Assembly (NCBI GenBank): GCA_023512835.1
Contig: CM042086.1
Location: 20,033,029-20,097,028, forward strand
DNA from: Taxillus chinensis
Taxonomy: Eukaryota; Streptophyta; Magnoliopsida; Santalales; Loranthaceae
Length of the DNA stretch: 64,000 nt
Direction of reading: 5' to 3'
A program made the translations under genes and the position numbers. Each line of letters begins with the position of its first letter. Positions within the stretch are counted from its first letter, which is position 1. Below, one piece after another: positions 33,922-45,360 of the stretch. The notes below the pieces were generated by a model, which was given only the letters and a program-made list of their open reading frames with translations, was not told the origin of the DNA and did not search any database.

Positions 33922-36253
33922 TGTCACGCCCCCGAATTCCAAGAAAACCCAGAACCAGGAACATGACTTCCCCTTATCCGCACTCGAAAGGTCAAGGGGT
34001 TGATGACTAACACCAATAGAGACTACACCGCGGGTGCTGTCTCAAATATGCAACCTTATACAGTCATACATCAAGGGTAACCCTGTACTTTTCCATACAT
34101 CATCATGCATACAATAAGCCAAACAGTCATACAGACATCACATCACAAACAGTATGCAAATACAACTATTCACGGACCCATGTCCAGGATATCACATAAA
34201 ACAATACAGAATATAATTGTATCATACATCAGAGTAGTGGGCGTCCTCCTGGAAGAAAGTCCTCCACTAGTCTCAGGTTACACCTGAAAAAGGTAAACAA
34301 CAAGTAGGGGTGAGCGACAAGCTCAGTAGGTGACCCCAACACTCCACATCATGTGGACATACAAGTCTATACTACATGCTCTGTGTACTCGTGCACTGTG
34401 TAGTGTGCCCAATCATTAGGACTCAGCCTGCAAACAAACATCAGGACCTAGCTGCCCACACAGACGGCTTGTCCACGATCCTCAACAGGATCCCACTCAG
34501 GGCACTCGGCCCTACCACGTGCTATATGCCCGGACACGGTCGCCACACCGGCTGCCATTGGCGCATATGCTTGCCACGGCACAGCGTAATATGCCCGGCC
34601 ACAGTCGCCACACAGGCCTGCCATCGGCGCATATGCCTACCCCGTCAACCACATCGCACTATCGGCGCATCACGGTGAGAACCCAAACAAGTCACGGAGT
34701 CTATGCCCCAATACCTCACACCAACATACTAACATGAGTATGACATGTCATTCTTAACATTTCCTTTAAAACTGTAGCCAGTCTTCACAAGTAAATCCTC
34801 AATCCTTGATTTATGAAGGAAGTACCCATAGCAGCTATTTTCTTGAAATCAAAAGTCTCGGCATTGAGTTCCTATATTATAAATAAGATAATCTGATTTT
34901 TGGGGATTTTTCTGAGATGTCTAACCCCACTTTCCAAAAATTCACCATTACGAACTTTTGGGTTTTTCCAAGATTTTACACTAAATCCCAATTTTCACAT
35001 TTTGAAAGAGTGAGAATTAATTTTTCTAGTATTTTTCTTTGAATCCAAATGGGGGGTATTTCGTTATTTACATTGTAACTTAAGTATAATACTTAACTGT
35101 GGAGAGGCATAATGGGTTATAATGTAAATGTCCAGTGCAGTGCACTACTGCGGAACACTACTGTTGATCACTGCTGCGGAACACTGTTGCGGAGCGAAGC
35201 TACGGATCACTGCTGCTGATCCGGACTACTAATCTGGACTAACTATTCCGGACTACTGATCCGGACTAATCGCTCCGGATCATCGATCGGACTAACTACT
35301 CGGACTCGATCCGGACTAACTCTTCCGGACTACTGATCCGGACTAACTCCTCCCGGACTGATCCGAACTCTCATTGATCCGGACTAACTGCTCCAGACTA
35401 CTGATCTGGACTAATGAAGTTGCTGACTCCATAGCTGCTGATTGGTCCGTCGACCCTAAAACTCGCCCAGGGTATTGTTCATCGTCATTTTTGGCTTGTT
35501 CTTCGTCTGGAAGCAACCCAGTGACCTCTAGATGCTCATAAACACATGTTTTACGCAATAAACTGCAATATTTTCCTCAAAACGCGTCCTAAATGCCTCT
35601 AATTCGCACGATAACAGCAGAAATATACACAAATCATATATTCATCTAGATCTAAATCTAGACCTCCATGGTTGACTTCTCAACCCTCATAAAATACACA
35701 CTCATACAACCACAGATCACATATTCAAAGATAGGATCAAGATAAGACAGTTAAGGACACCTACCTGGAAGATTATTTGCGATCCACGAGCTCCAATCGC
35801 CCCAAAATCACCAAGAAAGCTCTTCACGCTCTTCACCTCTCTCTCTCTCTTGCTCAAACACCGCACATACCAATAATTGGCAATTAAAGAAATAAGGCAG
35901 TTCTTAAGTATATATATACTGTTGCCAATAATTGGCCTCCCAACAATAATTGACCTGAACGCAATAATTGACCTCCCGAGGTCACGAACTCCAAATTGAG
36001 CCCAATTACTATCAAAACGCTCGAAATAACGAGCATAACACTAAACAGATATTATTACACTCAAATGATTGCTCAAACGTAAAGTCAACCAATAAATCCC
36101 AAAAAGTCAACAATCGGGTCAAATGGGGCCCCGACTCAGAATTGGGCCCAAGTACAGCCAAAATGCTTACATCGACGACTACACTACCGTCCAGATGGTT
36201 GCATTCCCATAGAATGGCTATCTTTCAAAACTACCCAAATACGAGTCTTTACA
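33922..36253 (-). mobile_element. Large LTR of a gypsy-type retrotransposon, minus orientation, with adjoining internal fragment
   Basis: Read on the minus strand, the phrase TTCGAGGACGAAAAGTCC followed by AAGGTGGGGAGGA (about 36254-36290) is the polypurine-tract region that precedes the 3' LTR in many plant gypsy elements. TGTAAAGACTCG starts directly after it at 36253. The probable other LTR end is GGGGGCGTGACA at 33922, giving an LTR of about 2.3 kb. Only the 3' LTR and a short internal piece are recognised; no pol domains were found between 36290 and 37540. No second LTR was located in the window. Confidence 0.55.
35140..35420. repeat. GC-rich minisatellite with GATCCGGACTAAC core
   Basis: About eight to nine copies of a 24-28 bp unit built on CTGATCCGGACTAACT(A/G)CTCCGGACTA lie at about 35215-35415, preceded by CACTGCTGCGGAACACT-type repeats from 35140. 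It lies inside the proposed LTR. It contains no coding sequence. Confidence 0.7.
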
Positions 36254-36289
36254 TCCTCCCCACCTTAGGACTTTTCGTCCTCGAAAATA

Positions 36290-37540
36290 AAACACATGCC
36301 CAAAGGACATAGCAAAATCCAAGCTCAAGCACCGCACAACAACAAGACACAAAATATGATCATCAACATGATCACCAACCACACAGGTGCAATGCAACTC
36401 ACAACAAGCCAAAAAGGCTCACAAGATGCCAGGATGCCAACAATCAACAAGCTACACCACATCTCAAACATATGCAAAACAAATGCAGAAAATATAACTC
36501 ATACCTCAAGGAAGGTCCTCACACAACAGAAGATGATAAGCTTGAAGCCCAATCTTCTACAAACGAAGAAGTCGATGAAACTCAACTCTCTATTGAAAGT
36601 GATTTTATTCTACAAAGGTCCAAGCCCAATAAGATAGTCAAAAAATCTAAATGGGCTCAATTGTCTTCATCAAAATCTCCATTAAAAGGCCAGGGTAGCA
36701 AGGATTTTCCAACACTTCCCTCTCCTAAACATAAGTAGTGACGTTAAGGAAGCAATTTTTCAATCGCACTATGTCATCTTGCGTTAACACGACTTTTGGC
36801 GCACTACTTGATAGCCACTTTTGACAAAGGACACCATTATTACGTAGAATTCGTCATCATGTGCCAAAATGTCAAAAGTTACTTTATTAAAGTAGCTTTA
36901 GGAAAAACAATATAATAATTTAGACTTTCGAGGCTTGTGAGACCTCTTTGCTTAGCAATGAAGGCCCATACTCTCTTTAAATAGCCCTCTATTCATTTGA
37001 AGGAGGCAAAACGAAAAAATTCTCTCTCTCTCCTTAATTTCACATCATAGGAAAAAAGAGGCGCCGTTGTGATGATAGTCACCTAAGGTAGACATTCCTT
37101 TGCGTCCAAGCCTTCTCCAGTGAGTGGCTTTAATCCAATTTGGATAATCCCAATATGAAGATATAGGTAAGCCTTTTGATATTTGAGGATGGAGGAAGTG
37201 CTTGAAGAATGACTTCTTATTGGAAGTGTTCGCTCCATAGATTTAATCACATAACGTGATTTTAAATCAAACGTATTTATCTTTTCGACTTAATGCACTA
37301 AAACTTATCTTAGGCATTTGTTGGTTTCTTCCAAAGGAAAGGGAAACCGTTCCATCAAGTTTTTTATTAATTCTTTCTAGATCATGAGACTTTATTTTAG
37401 GGGCGGTCGCATGTTTTAGGTTCCATTCCGCATTGAGTGACACCTCATCCCATGATATAGTTCTATGAATGGTTACATTAGCATGTCTAAGGTTTGTTTT
37501 AAATATGACTGTTTGTCTCTTTTCGGATGGTAACATCTTA
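36290..37540. other. Unassigned sequence between the LTR and the hAT element
   Basis: A plus-strand open frame of about 88 codons at 36472-36738 is Lys/Ser-rich (KKSKWAQLSSSKSPLKGQ) and might be a fragment of a retroelement protein, but no domain is recognisable. The remainder to 37540 has balanced composition and a CT run near 37022, with no feature I can name. Confidence 0.3.
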
Positions 37541-37542
37541 GA

Positions 37543-38442
37543 CAGGGGCGGATCCAGGAATTTGGCATAGGGTGGGCAACTTTCATATTTAAAATATTAA
37601 ATTTTATAATTTAATATATATAACAAAAAAAAGTTCAAATTTATTGTTCATATAAATAAATAAATAAAAGATTTATTATAACTTTTTATAATTAATTTCT
37701 AAGTGTGTCTCCATTACTGTTTCAAAAATATAAAAAGAAAAATAATATTCATAAAATAAAATTAGTCCATCATAAATTATAAATTTAAGATTTATAAAAA
37801 CAAACTATATGACACAATAATAAATATAATTAATAAATTATAATTTATAAAAATAATTTACAAATCATAATTTAAATTTTTAGATATTAAAAGTTATACC
37901 TCAAGCTGGTTAGCAATTTGTTATTGTTTAGATGTAAAATACTGATTTAATTATGATGTAAGATTAAAATTCATGCGTAATTATTAAGTAATTCATTGGG
38001 TTATTATTATTTATTAATATAATATATAAATATATTATACATGATATAAATCTGATAATGATAACGTGCAAATATATATATATATATATAGTACTTGAGG
38101 GCAGTGAGATCGTAGGTACGAGCAACAGTTTATTCGTCGTCATATGTCTTTATGCAATTGAACCCGATATATAATTATAAAAACTATTGATTCTAATATT
38201 TTTATAATAAAAATCAGAGAGAGAGAGAGGGAGGAGACCCGTTGTCTATTGAGGAACACCCAACGGCTGAGGGGAGAAGTAGATGGTAGAAAAGACTAGA
38301 TCTATGGCGCTCGAGTAAGGATTTAAGATATTAATATTTTTTATTTGAGTTGGGCTTTATAAATATAATAATATACTAATAGAATTAAATTGAGGGTGGG
38401 CATTTTATTTGCCCACCCTCGGCCGGCGGTGGATCTGCCCTG
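37543..38442. mobile_element. Non-autonomous hAT-type transposon with perfect 8-bp target duplication
   Basis: The left end CAGGGGCGGATCCA and the right end, complemented, CAGGGCAGATCCA form terminal inverted repeats. ATCTTAGA lies directly outside both (37535-37542 and 38443-38450), a perfect 8-bp duplication that fits hAT. The 900-bp body is AT-rich with a TA run near 38068 and a GA run near 38216. Near the right end, GAGGGTGGGCA and TGCCCACCCTC form an internal hairpin, and GGGTGGGCA also occurs near the left end. No transposase is present. Confidence 0.85.
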
Positions 38443-38450
38443 ATCTTAGA

Positions 38451-38952
38451 CTTAGGGGCTAATGTGTTCATGACTTTAAAGTAAATCCTATGACAAGAGC
38501 TATATTCTCACTATCAGGTTTCATGTTATAAATTGTGGATATGAACCTTAAGAGTTAACATATCTTGCATTTGTAAGGGACACAATGAAATTAGAAATTA
38601 CGTATTATTATTATTTTTCCTTCCTCAATGTTGAAATAACACTTGGACAAAATGTCAAATTTAACTCTTAAACTTTATATTAGAAAGCAATTTAACTCTT
38701 ATACCAATTTAAGTCGTGGTAAGAGATTTGACGCCACGGTAACAACTAAATTTCAAGTAATCCAAGACTTTCATGGTCTACATCAAAATATGTTTTTTTG
38801 GGTGGTGATTCAATTACATATTTACATAAATCAAAATATTTGGGCGAGTGCCAATTTTAGCCGGGTCGGGTCAAATAATGGCGCAATTTGAACTAAAAAA
38901 TGAGTAGATACAGATGTGCGTGTCTGTTGCTTTACTTTGTTAAATTGCACCG
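38451..38952 (+). promoter_or_regulatory. Upstream region of the PPR gene
   Basis: Five hundred bases between the hAT element and the PPR start codon must hold the promoter and 5' UTR. The sequence is AT-rich until about 38850 and becomes GC-richer close to the ATG. No specific element is claimed. Confidence 0.4.
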
Positions 38953-41274
38953 ATGGCGTTGTCTCCTACCCCAACCCTCAAATCTCACCTCTGGTTCTGG
39001 GCCTGGCCTCTCCCCCACACTTTCAAACTACCACACCCACAACGCAAACCCTCCTTCGCATCCGCACACCCTGACCACCACCTCACTCCACACCCTTTCT
39101 CTGCCCTGTCTTCATACCCAACCCAAAACCTCCTCCCTCCCAACTTCACCTCCGACCACCTCCTCGCCGCCCTCCGCCGCGAGCCCCACGCCGACTCGGC
39201 CCTTCGCCTCCTCTCATGGGCATCCAACCAGCCCCGAGTCGCTCTCCATCCCTCCGCCTACCTCGAGGTCCTTCGCAGGCTCGGCGGCGAAGGTCGCTTC
39301 GATTCCATGGAGGACCTGTTGAAGCAAATGGACCTCTCCAGCCCCGAGGTCAGTAGAGGTACGTTCCGTGTCTTCATCGAAGCATATGCCAACTCCAACC
39401 TGTTCGAGGACATTTGTGGGGTTCTTCGTACCATGAAAATCGGTGGTGTCGGGTTTCCGCCCGACACTATGGATTATAATTTCGCGCTGGATGTTCTCGC
39501 TGAGGGGAACAAGCTGAAGCTGCTCGAAACCGCCTACTCCCACATGGTTGGTAGGGGGATTCAACCGGATGTTTTCACATTCAACGTCCTGATAAAGGCT
39601 CTGTGCAGAGCCCGTCAGATTAGGCCTGCGATTTTACTCATGGAGGATATGCCTCGCCACAGCTTGTCGCCGGATGAGGAGACTTTCACAACCCTGATGC
39701 GGGGTTTTATAGGGGAAGGGGACATGGGAAGCGCATTGAGAATGATAGAACAAATGGTGGCGGCCGGGTGCTGCCCCACCTATAAAACTGTGCATGTGCT
39801 GGTTCATGGGTTTTGTAGAGAGGGTAGGATGGAGGAGGCTTTAGACTTCGTGCAAAAAATGGCCACGGAAGTGGGGTGTCGTCCTGATCAGTTCACTTTC
39901 AATGCTCTGGTGAACGGTCTGTGCAGGGCGGGACATGTTAACCATGCTCGAGAGATCTTGGATGTGATGCTTGAGGAGGGATTCGATCCGGACTTAGTCA
40001 CGTATAATGAGTTGATTTCAGGGCTCTCTGAATTGGGTGAGGTTCAAGAGGCTGTGGAAGTCCTTAGCGAGATGTTTGCCCGCGGATGCTCCCCAAACAC
40101 TGCCACATTCAACACTTTAATTATTGCCTTGTGTAAGGCCGACCAAGCGGAGGAAGCTGTGGAACTCACACGCCTTCTTAAGAGCAAGGGGATTCTACCC
40201 GATGTCTCTACATTCAATTCTCTTATACAAGGGCTCTGCTCGGGACGCAAGCACAGGACTGCGATGCAGCTGTTTGAAGAAATGAGGAACCAAGGGTGTC
40301 AGCCTGATGAATTCACTTACAATATATTGATCAACGACCTTTGTTCCAGACGGAGGCTAGATGAAGCTCTGAGCCTAATGAAAGAAATGGAATTGAGCGG
40401 TTGCGCACCAAGCACATTAATATACAATACTTTAATTAATGGGCTTTGCAAAAACAAAAGGATCGAGGTAGCGGAGGAGCTTTTTGATCGGATGGAACTT
40501 CAAGGGGTTTTGAGAAATTCAGTGACTTACAATGCCCTGGTCGATGGTCTTTGTAAAAGCAGGAGGATGGATGAGGCTGCTCAACTCATGGACCAGATGG
40601 TAATGGACGGGTTGAAACCGGACAAGTTCACCTATAATTCTCTCCTATACCATTTCTGCAGGGCAGGTAATATAAAGAAGGTCACAGATATCGTCCAAAC
40701 CATGACCGCAAGCGGTTGTGAGCTAGATGGGGTTACATATGAAACTCTAATTGGTGGTTTGTGTAAGGCAGGCAGGGTTATTGTTGCTAATAAACTCCTC
40801 AGAACAGTCCAGATGGAGGGATTGGCTTTGGCACCACAGGCATATAACCCTGTGATTCAAGGCCTTTTCAGGAAAAAAAGAACAGGAGAAGCAATGAGGC
40901 TTTTCAGGGAAATGACAGAGAAGGGTGATCCTCCTGATGATTTCACATACAAAATTGTTTTTCGGGGTCTTTGTTCTGGTGGAGGGCCAATTGGAGAGGC
41001 TGTGGATTTTGCCGTTGAGATGGCAGAGAAAGGATTTGTGCCAGAGATGTCTACTTTCTCAATGTTGGCTGAGGGGCTTTGGGCTCTCTCCATGGTGGAT
41101 ACCCTTGTCAAGCTTGTAAAAGTGATTATGACAAAGTTGAACTTCCCCGCAAGTGAGATTTTCACAATCATGGAGTTACTTAAAAATGGGAAATTTCAAG
41201 ATGGATTAGCCGAACTTGGTCATAGTTTGAATGCGAGAAAGCCCCAAAGGACCCACCATACTAGACGAAATTGA
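38953..41274 (+). CDS. MEE40: Pentatricopeptide repeat protein, chloroplast-targeted, At3g53700/MEE40-like (intronless)
   Basis: A single exon encodes 773 residues. Residues 1 to about 60 are Pro/Ser/His-rich with few acids, fitting a plastid transit peptide. P-class 35-residue PPR motifs follow from about residue 100 to about 725, roughly seventeen in tandem. They are recognisable by recurring phrases such as PDVFTFNVLIKALCRA, PDQFTFNALVNGLCRAG, PDEFTYNILINDLC and PDKFTYNSLLYHFCRAG. There is no DYW or E tail; the protein ends shortly after KFQDGLAELGHSL. By eye the sequence, its order and its C-terminus are collinear with Arabidopsis At3g53700 (MEE40, 754 residues), mutants of which arrest as embryos. 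The protein presumably binds a specific organelle RNA; the target is unknown. Lack of introns is normal for this family. Coding GC is higher than the flanks at the 5' end. Confidence 0.93.
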   Translation: MALSPTPTLKSHLWFWAWPLPHTFKLPHPQRKPSFASAHPDHHLTPHPFSALSSYPTQNLLPPNFTSDHLLAALRREPHADSALRLLSWASNQPRVALHPSAYLEVLRRLGGEGRFDSMEDLLKQMDLSSPEVSRGTFRVFIEAYANSNLFEDICGVLRTMKIGGVGFPPDTMDYNFALDVLAEGNKLKLLETAYSHMVGRGIQPDVFTFNVLIKALCRARQIRPAILLMEDMPRHSLSPDEETFTTLMRGFIGEGDMGSALRMIEQMVAAGCCPTYKTVHVLVHGFCREGRMEEALDFVQKMATEVGCRPDQFTFNALVNGLCRAGHVNHAREILDVMLEEGFDPDLVTYNELISGLSELGEVQEAVEVLSEMFARGCSPNTATFNTLIIALCKADQAEEAVELTRLLKSKGILPDVSTFNSLIQGLCSGRKHRTAMQLFEEMRNQGCQPDEFTYNILINDLCSRRRLDEALSLMKEMELSGCAPSTLIYNTLINGLCKNKRIEVAEELFDRMELQGVLRNSVTYNALVDGLCKSRRMDEAAQLMDQMVMDGLKPDKFTYNSLLYHFCRAGNIKKVTDIVQTMTASGCELDGVTYETLIGGLCKAGRVIVANKLLRTVQMEGLALAPQAYNPVIQGLFRKKRTGEAMRLFREMTEKGDPPDDFTYKIVFRGLCSGGGPIGEAVDFAVEMAEKGFVPEMSTFSMLAEGLWALSMVDTLVKLVKVIMTKLNFPASEIFTIMELLKNGKFQDGLAELGHSLNARKPQRTHHTRRN

Positions 41275-41706
41275 AGAACCAGTAGCCAGGGAACTCGTGT
41301 GAAATGCAACCGAGATGAGGCTTCCATGCTTGTATGAGCAACGTGTCTGTAAAATGAACCGTGGAAGGCAGGGAGATGATGTCGGAAGATTCTACTGTAT
41401 TTGGCTGCTGTCTTGGCCAGATTAAAATCTGTGGGCACAACGCATTTTTGTAAGCTACATTTAATTCGCTCCTTAATGCTTGAACTTCCAGTTAAGATTA
41501 TCATAATCCGGGGGAAAAAACTTACTTCCTTTTTGCTGATTTTTCTCCCTTCTCAAATCTGTGGATTCTTTTAAAGAGGAAATTGCTACATCCTCCGGGG
41601 GGCTTGCGCGCAAACACATTAATGTATTGAATTAGATCACAAATTTAGAGGATTTACTCGCGTTTGATGCTGCAAAATGATTTTAGATTTGATCGTAACC
41701 AACATT
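41275..41706. other. PPR gene 3' flank
   Basis: About 430 bases follow the PPR stop codon and should include its 3' UTR. No element or frame was recognised. The next TIR element starts near 41707. Confidence 0.4.
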
Positions 41707-43125
41707 GAGGGCTCGATTGGTAAATAAAATTGTTGGAAATGAAAGGAATGAGAATAGTTCATAATCCTATGAATAAAATATTTTTTGGACGTCATCGTGA
41801 ACCCCACTGCCCTCACGTCTTCATAATATGTTTCGTGCACCAAACATATTATGAAAAAATAAAGAATGTTGGATGAGTATTTGATCACCAGAACTTACGT
41901 TCGAACGTAAAAAACAGATGAAGTAATTTGAACTAACACTGTTTGAATAATCAAGTGGAATGATATCATAAAAGCATGTTGTTTAAATTATTTAAAGAAT
42001 AAATGACTTAGCAACAAAAGACATTATTCAAAGAACCTTCAGAACAATGTTGTTTTAGAGGATATTCAAGTCAACAAAACTCTTGAACCAAATGGAAGAA
42101 TTCATGCATCGAGCAAAGGACTTTAACATCAACATAGGACCTTAAACCTCGAATATAAAAGTTGAACATCCACAAAGAACTTTTAAACCTAAGTTTAAAC
42201 AGTGCACAAAGGATTCTTAAAGTCAATAGACGATGTTAATATCAAACAGTTTCAATATTGCTCAAAGGACCATGATGATAACAAAGGCTTGAATCAAAGA
42301 ACCTCGAATATAACATCAGACTTTAAAGCTTGATCAGAGGACCCTCAAAATAAAGGACTTAAATGGACCAAAGGACCTTCAAAGGATTAGAGGATTTTAA
42401 AAGCATCATAGGGCCTTCGATTCTAGATGTGTCAGACAACCTTTAGTAACATAAGACTTTAAAGCATCAGTGGATAATAGAGAACTTAAAGCTCGACTAA
42501 AGAACCCTTGAAATAGAATACTTAAAATAAACTAGAAGACCTTCGAATAATCAAAGGATTTTAAAAGCGCAAGAGGGACTTTCGATTTTAGAAGCATTTA
42601 GAAGACTTTCAGTGACAAAAAAACTTAAAAATGTTGGAGGACATTCAATGACAGAGGACTAAGGTTCAGTCAAACAACCTTTGATAATAGAGGACCTTAG
42701 AATATCAATGGACCTTCGGTAATAGAGGAATTTAAACTCATCAAAGGGCCTCTCGACAATATGAGACTTTCATATAGAAGACCTAAGTCATTAGAAGACT
42801 TTAACAAATAGACAGATAAACATTAAAACCAGACAACTTTAAATACAAAATCTTTTAAATCATCCTAGGATCTTCAACAAATAAATTTTCAACCAGAGGA
42901 CTTTGTAACACCCAAAAGATTGTAGAGCTATAATGTTCGTACTAGAAGACTTGCACCAAGCAGAGTTTTTTGACCAAATATTCATGCAAGACACTATATC
43001 ATATGCAAAGAGTATTTTGAAGGAAACAAAAAAAATTCTTACGTGACACAAAAATTGCTGTGAGACTTGTATTTTTAGAATTTAAAAATATATTCTTAAC
43101 TTTTGTACCAAATAGAGCCCTATGT
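41707..43125. mobile_element. TIR element (GGGCTCxATTxGGTA ends) with a decayed tandem array inside
   Basis: The left end GAGGGCTCGATTGGTAAAT and the right end ACCAAATAGAGCCCTATG (complement CATAGGGCTCTATTTGGT) form imperfect inverted repeats. The interior lacks coding sequence and is dominated by repetitive AAGGACTTTAAA-type phrases. The same tip class is seen at 51853-52290. No target duplication was resolved, so the class (MULE or hAT) is open. Confidence 0.5.
42050..42920. repeat. Degenerate tandem array, about 165-bp period with shorter sub-repeats
   Basis: AGGATTTTAAAAGCATCATAGGGCC at 42391 recurs as AGGATTTTAAAAGCGCAAGAGGG at about 42555 and as AGGAATTTAAACTCATCAAAGGGCC at about 42727; AGCTTGATCAGAGGACCC at 42328 recurs as AGCTCGACTAAAGAACCC at 42490. 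Spacing is about 162-172 bases. Within each period, GGACTTTAAA and GACCTTCGA phrases alternate every 30-40 bases. Copies have diverged strongly. Confidence 0.6.
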
Positions 43126-44922
43126 TTCCGTTCCGCGAGAAATTAGAAATTGAGAGTGAAAAATAAGAACTAAAGTGAAATCAGACGGGACCTTTAATAT
43201 CCATTTGTATATGTTGTACGAGCATTTTTAATCTTCTTGTTATATGACTATCTACTTTAATATAAGAAGTTAATTATGCACTTTAGTTGCTCTAATGATC
43301 ATACTAAATGCTCTAAAATGAGTAACTCACAAGCTATTCCCTACGTATAGGTAAGCCTTAACACTTTTTAAATTAATTTTATTAATATTTTAATATAATA
43401 AATCATCAATAAATTGTATCAAAAAATAAATTTTAAAATAATTTCTTAATATGTTAAAATAAGAGCTGAATAAATCATTAAAAATAATTAACTAAAATAA
43501 TTTTTACTCAAAATAAAAATTAAATTTTTAGCTAAAGTAGTGCATTAATAAATTCACTACTGACGCATTTCTAAAGTTCCGTGATAATCTTATCCCCGTT
43601 CATTGCACAATTCTAAAGTTGCCTGACGTGTATTGCAACAAATCTCTCTTTACAACTGACTTGATAAATGGCGTGACTCTTCAAATGAGCATATATAGGC
43701 CACTTATTTATTTATTTATTATCATTATTATGTTTTTATGCGGCACTATGAGCAAATATACATGTATGAGTTTAACTTTCAATGTAAAATATGTTTCAAA
43801 TTTCCTGAAATTATGACAAATTAAGTATCAAAATTAAATTTTGTAAATTTAGTATTTAAGTTATTTAACACGCTGTAAACTTCGTTATGTTGTTCATAAC
43901 TACAAAGCTTCCTCGATATATTTGAAAAACTACTATATATAATAATAATAATAACATATATTTTTATCTAATAATAATTTAAAAGTATATATTATAAAAT
44001 TGTACATAATAATTAATTTATTAATTATTCATTTCTGAATAATTTTCACTAACATCATAATTATATTCACGAAATAAAAAACTTGTTCAATACTATTTCT
44101 CAATAAAACATAAATCAATTTTTATCAAATCAATTTTAAAAATATTCATGATGACACACACACATATATATAAAATCATGCTACACAGAAAATATGATAT
44201 TAAATAAAAATTTAATCTGAATTATTAATTGTAACATCCAATAATTAAGATTAAAGTTTACACGCTAAGCATTTAAGCAAAACTCTCTCTCTCTCTATAT
44301 ATAATAAAAAAATAAATAAATCTGAACGTCTCTGATTATTTCAGAATTAATTTGCATTAAATCAATCCCTTAAGCCATATTCATGACATTACATTTTTCT
44401 CAAATCATCATTCACCTTTCTAACTCTAAAACAACAACCATGCATAAATAGAAATGAACTTCTAACTTAGTCAAGCCACATTTCCTAGCTCCAACAAGTA
44501 AATAGAAATAAATTGATAAGCAGATTTTCTAGTAGATGGTTTATTATTATTGGTACGTTATTTAGAACAAGTAACGCAATTTAGTTAGTACTTTATTTAG
44601 CCATGAAAGCAAGATTGTAGTAACCAGGTCAAGATGTTGTCTTCGGTATTGTTGATTACTGTTTAGGCGTGAAAATAATAAGGTAATAGGAGATTATGAG
44701 AGTAAGTGGTTGCTGTTGTCGAGTTGATGACAGCGAGTGCGGTTGTTGTTGAAATGTTGAGTTGATAGAAGCAACAATGTGTAAAGTGTTGGATGGGGCC
44801 AAGGCAGCAGCCGCATTGTGACATTTTGGATCTGCTCGGCCTTGGCTTACACCCCAACATAAAGTCGTCGATCGTCAATGGTTATTACTGCATCAACAAG
44901 AGTGAGGGTCACTATTGCACCC

Positions 44923-44971
<49 letters not shown>

Positions 44972-45360
44972 ACTAGCGAAAGCTAACGTTATTGTTATTT
45001 TAAAACAACGTGCTCGGTGCTCGGTTAAAGTTGTGAATTCAACTGGTCTCACAATGGGTTTCGATTTTTACCAGATTAATGGTAGGTGTTGGGATGGGGA
45101 TGCACGCAAACGCACACTGCAAATGCTAGATTGGGACAGCGAGGAGGGTAAAGCAACACAACCCACGAAAAGCCATCAACCGCCTCCTCGAAATCGAAAG
45201 CCACTTTGATCTTCTTCTCACTGTGCTTCTCTCTCTCTCTCTCTGGCCCACCATGCCTTCGAAAGCCGTCGCATGCCTCCAGCTTCTCCACGTGCAATGT
45301 GCCTCTTTCTTTAGCCACCCCCATCCCACCGAACCCGGATCCACCCCGCTTCTCCCACCC
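43126..45360. other. AT-rich intergenic DNA and 5' leader of the UNC93-like gene
   Basis: The stretch 43126-44600 is AT-rich with no frame of interest. A (CT)n run lies near 44282. From about 44700 the sequence becomes more balanced and probably enters the promoter and 5' UTR of the UNC93-like gene, including a GA microsatellite. An in-frame ATG upstream of the chosen start lies at 45253. Confidence 0.45.
44925..44969 (+). repeat. (GA)n microsatellite upstream of the UNC93-like gene
   Basis: About 22 uninterrupted GA units lie some 390 bases before the chosen start codon. GA tracts can be bound by plant BPC/BBR factors; a role here is inference. Confidence 0.9.

Noticed and set aside
34376..34737. 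Plus-strand 100-codon and 72-codon frames
   Set aside because: They lie within the proposed large LTR and contain only a short repeated phrase (ATATGCCCGG...CACA), with no domain.
38985..39564. Minus-strand frames of 80 and 116 codons and a shifted plus-strand frame of 140 codons
   Set aside because: Shadows of the GC-rich 5' part of the PPR coding sequence.
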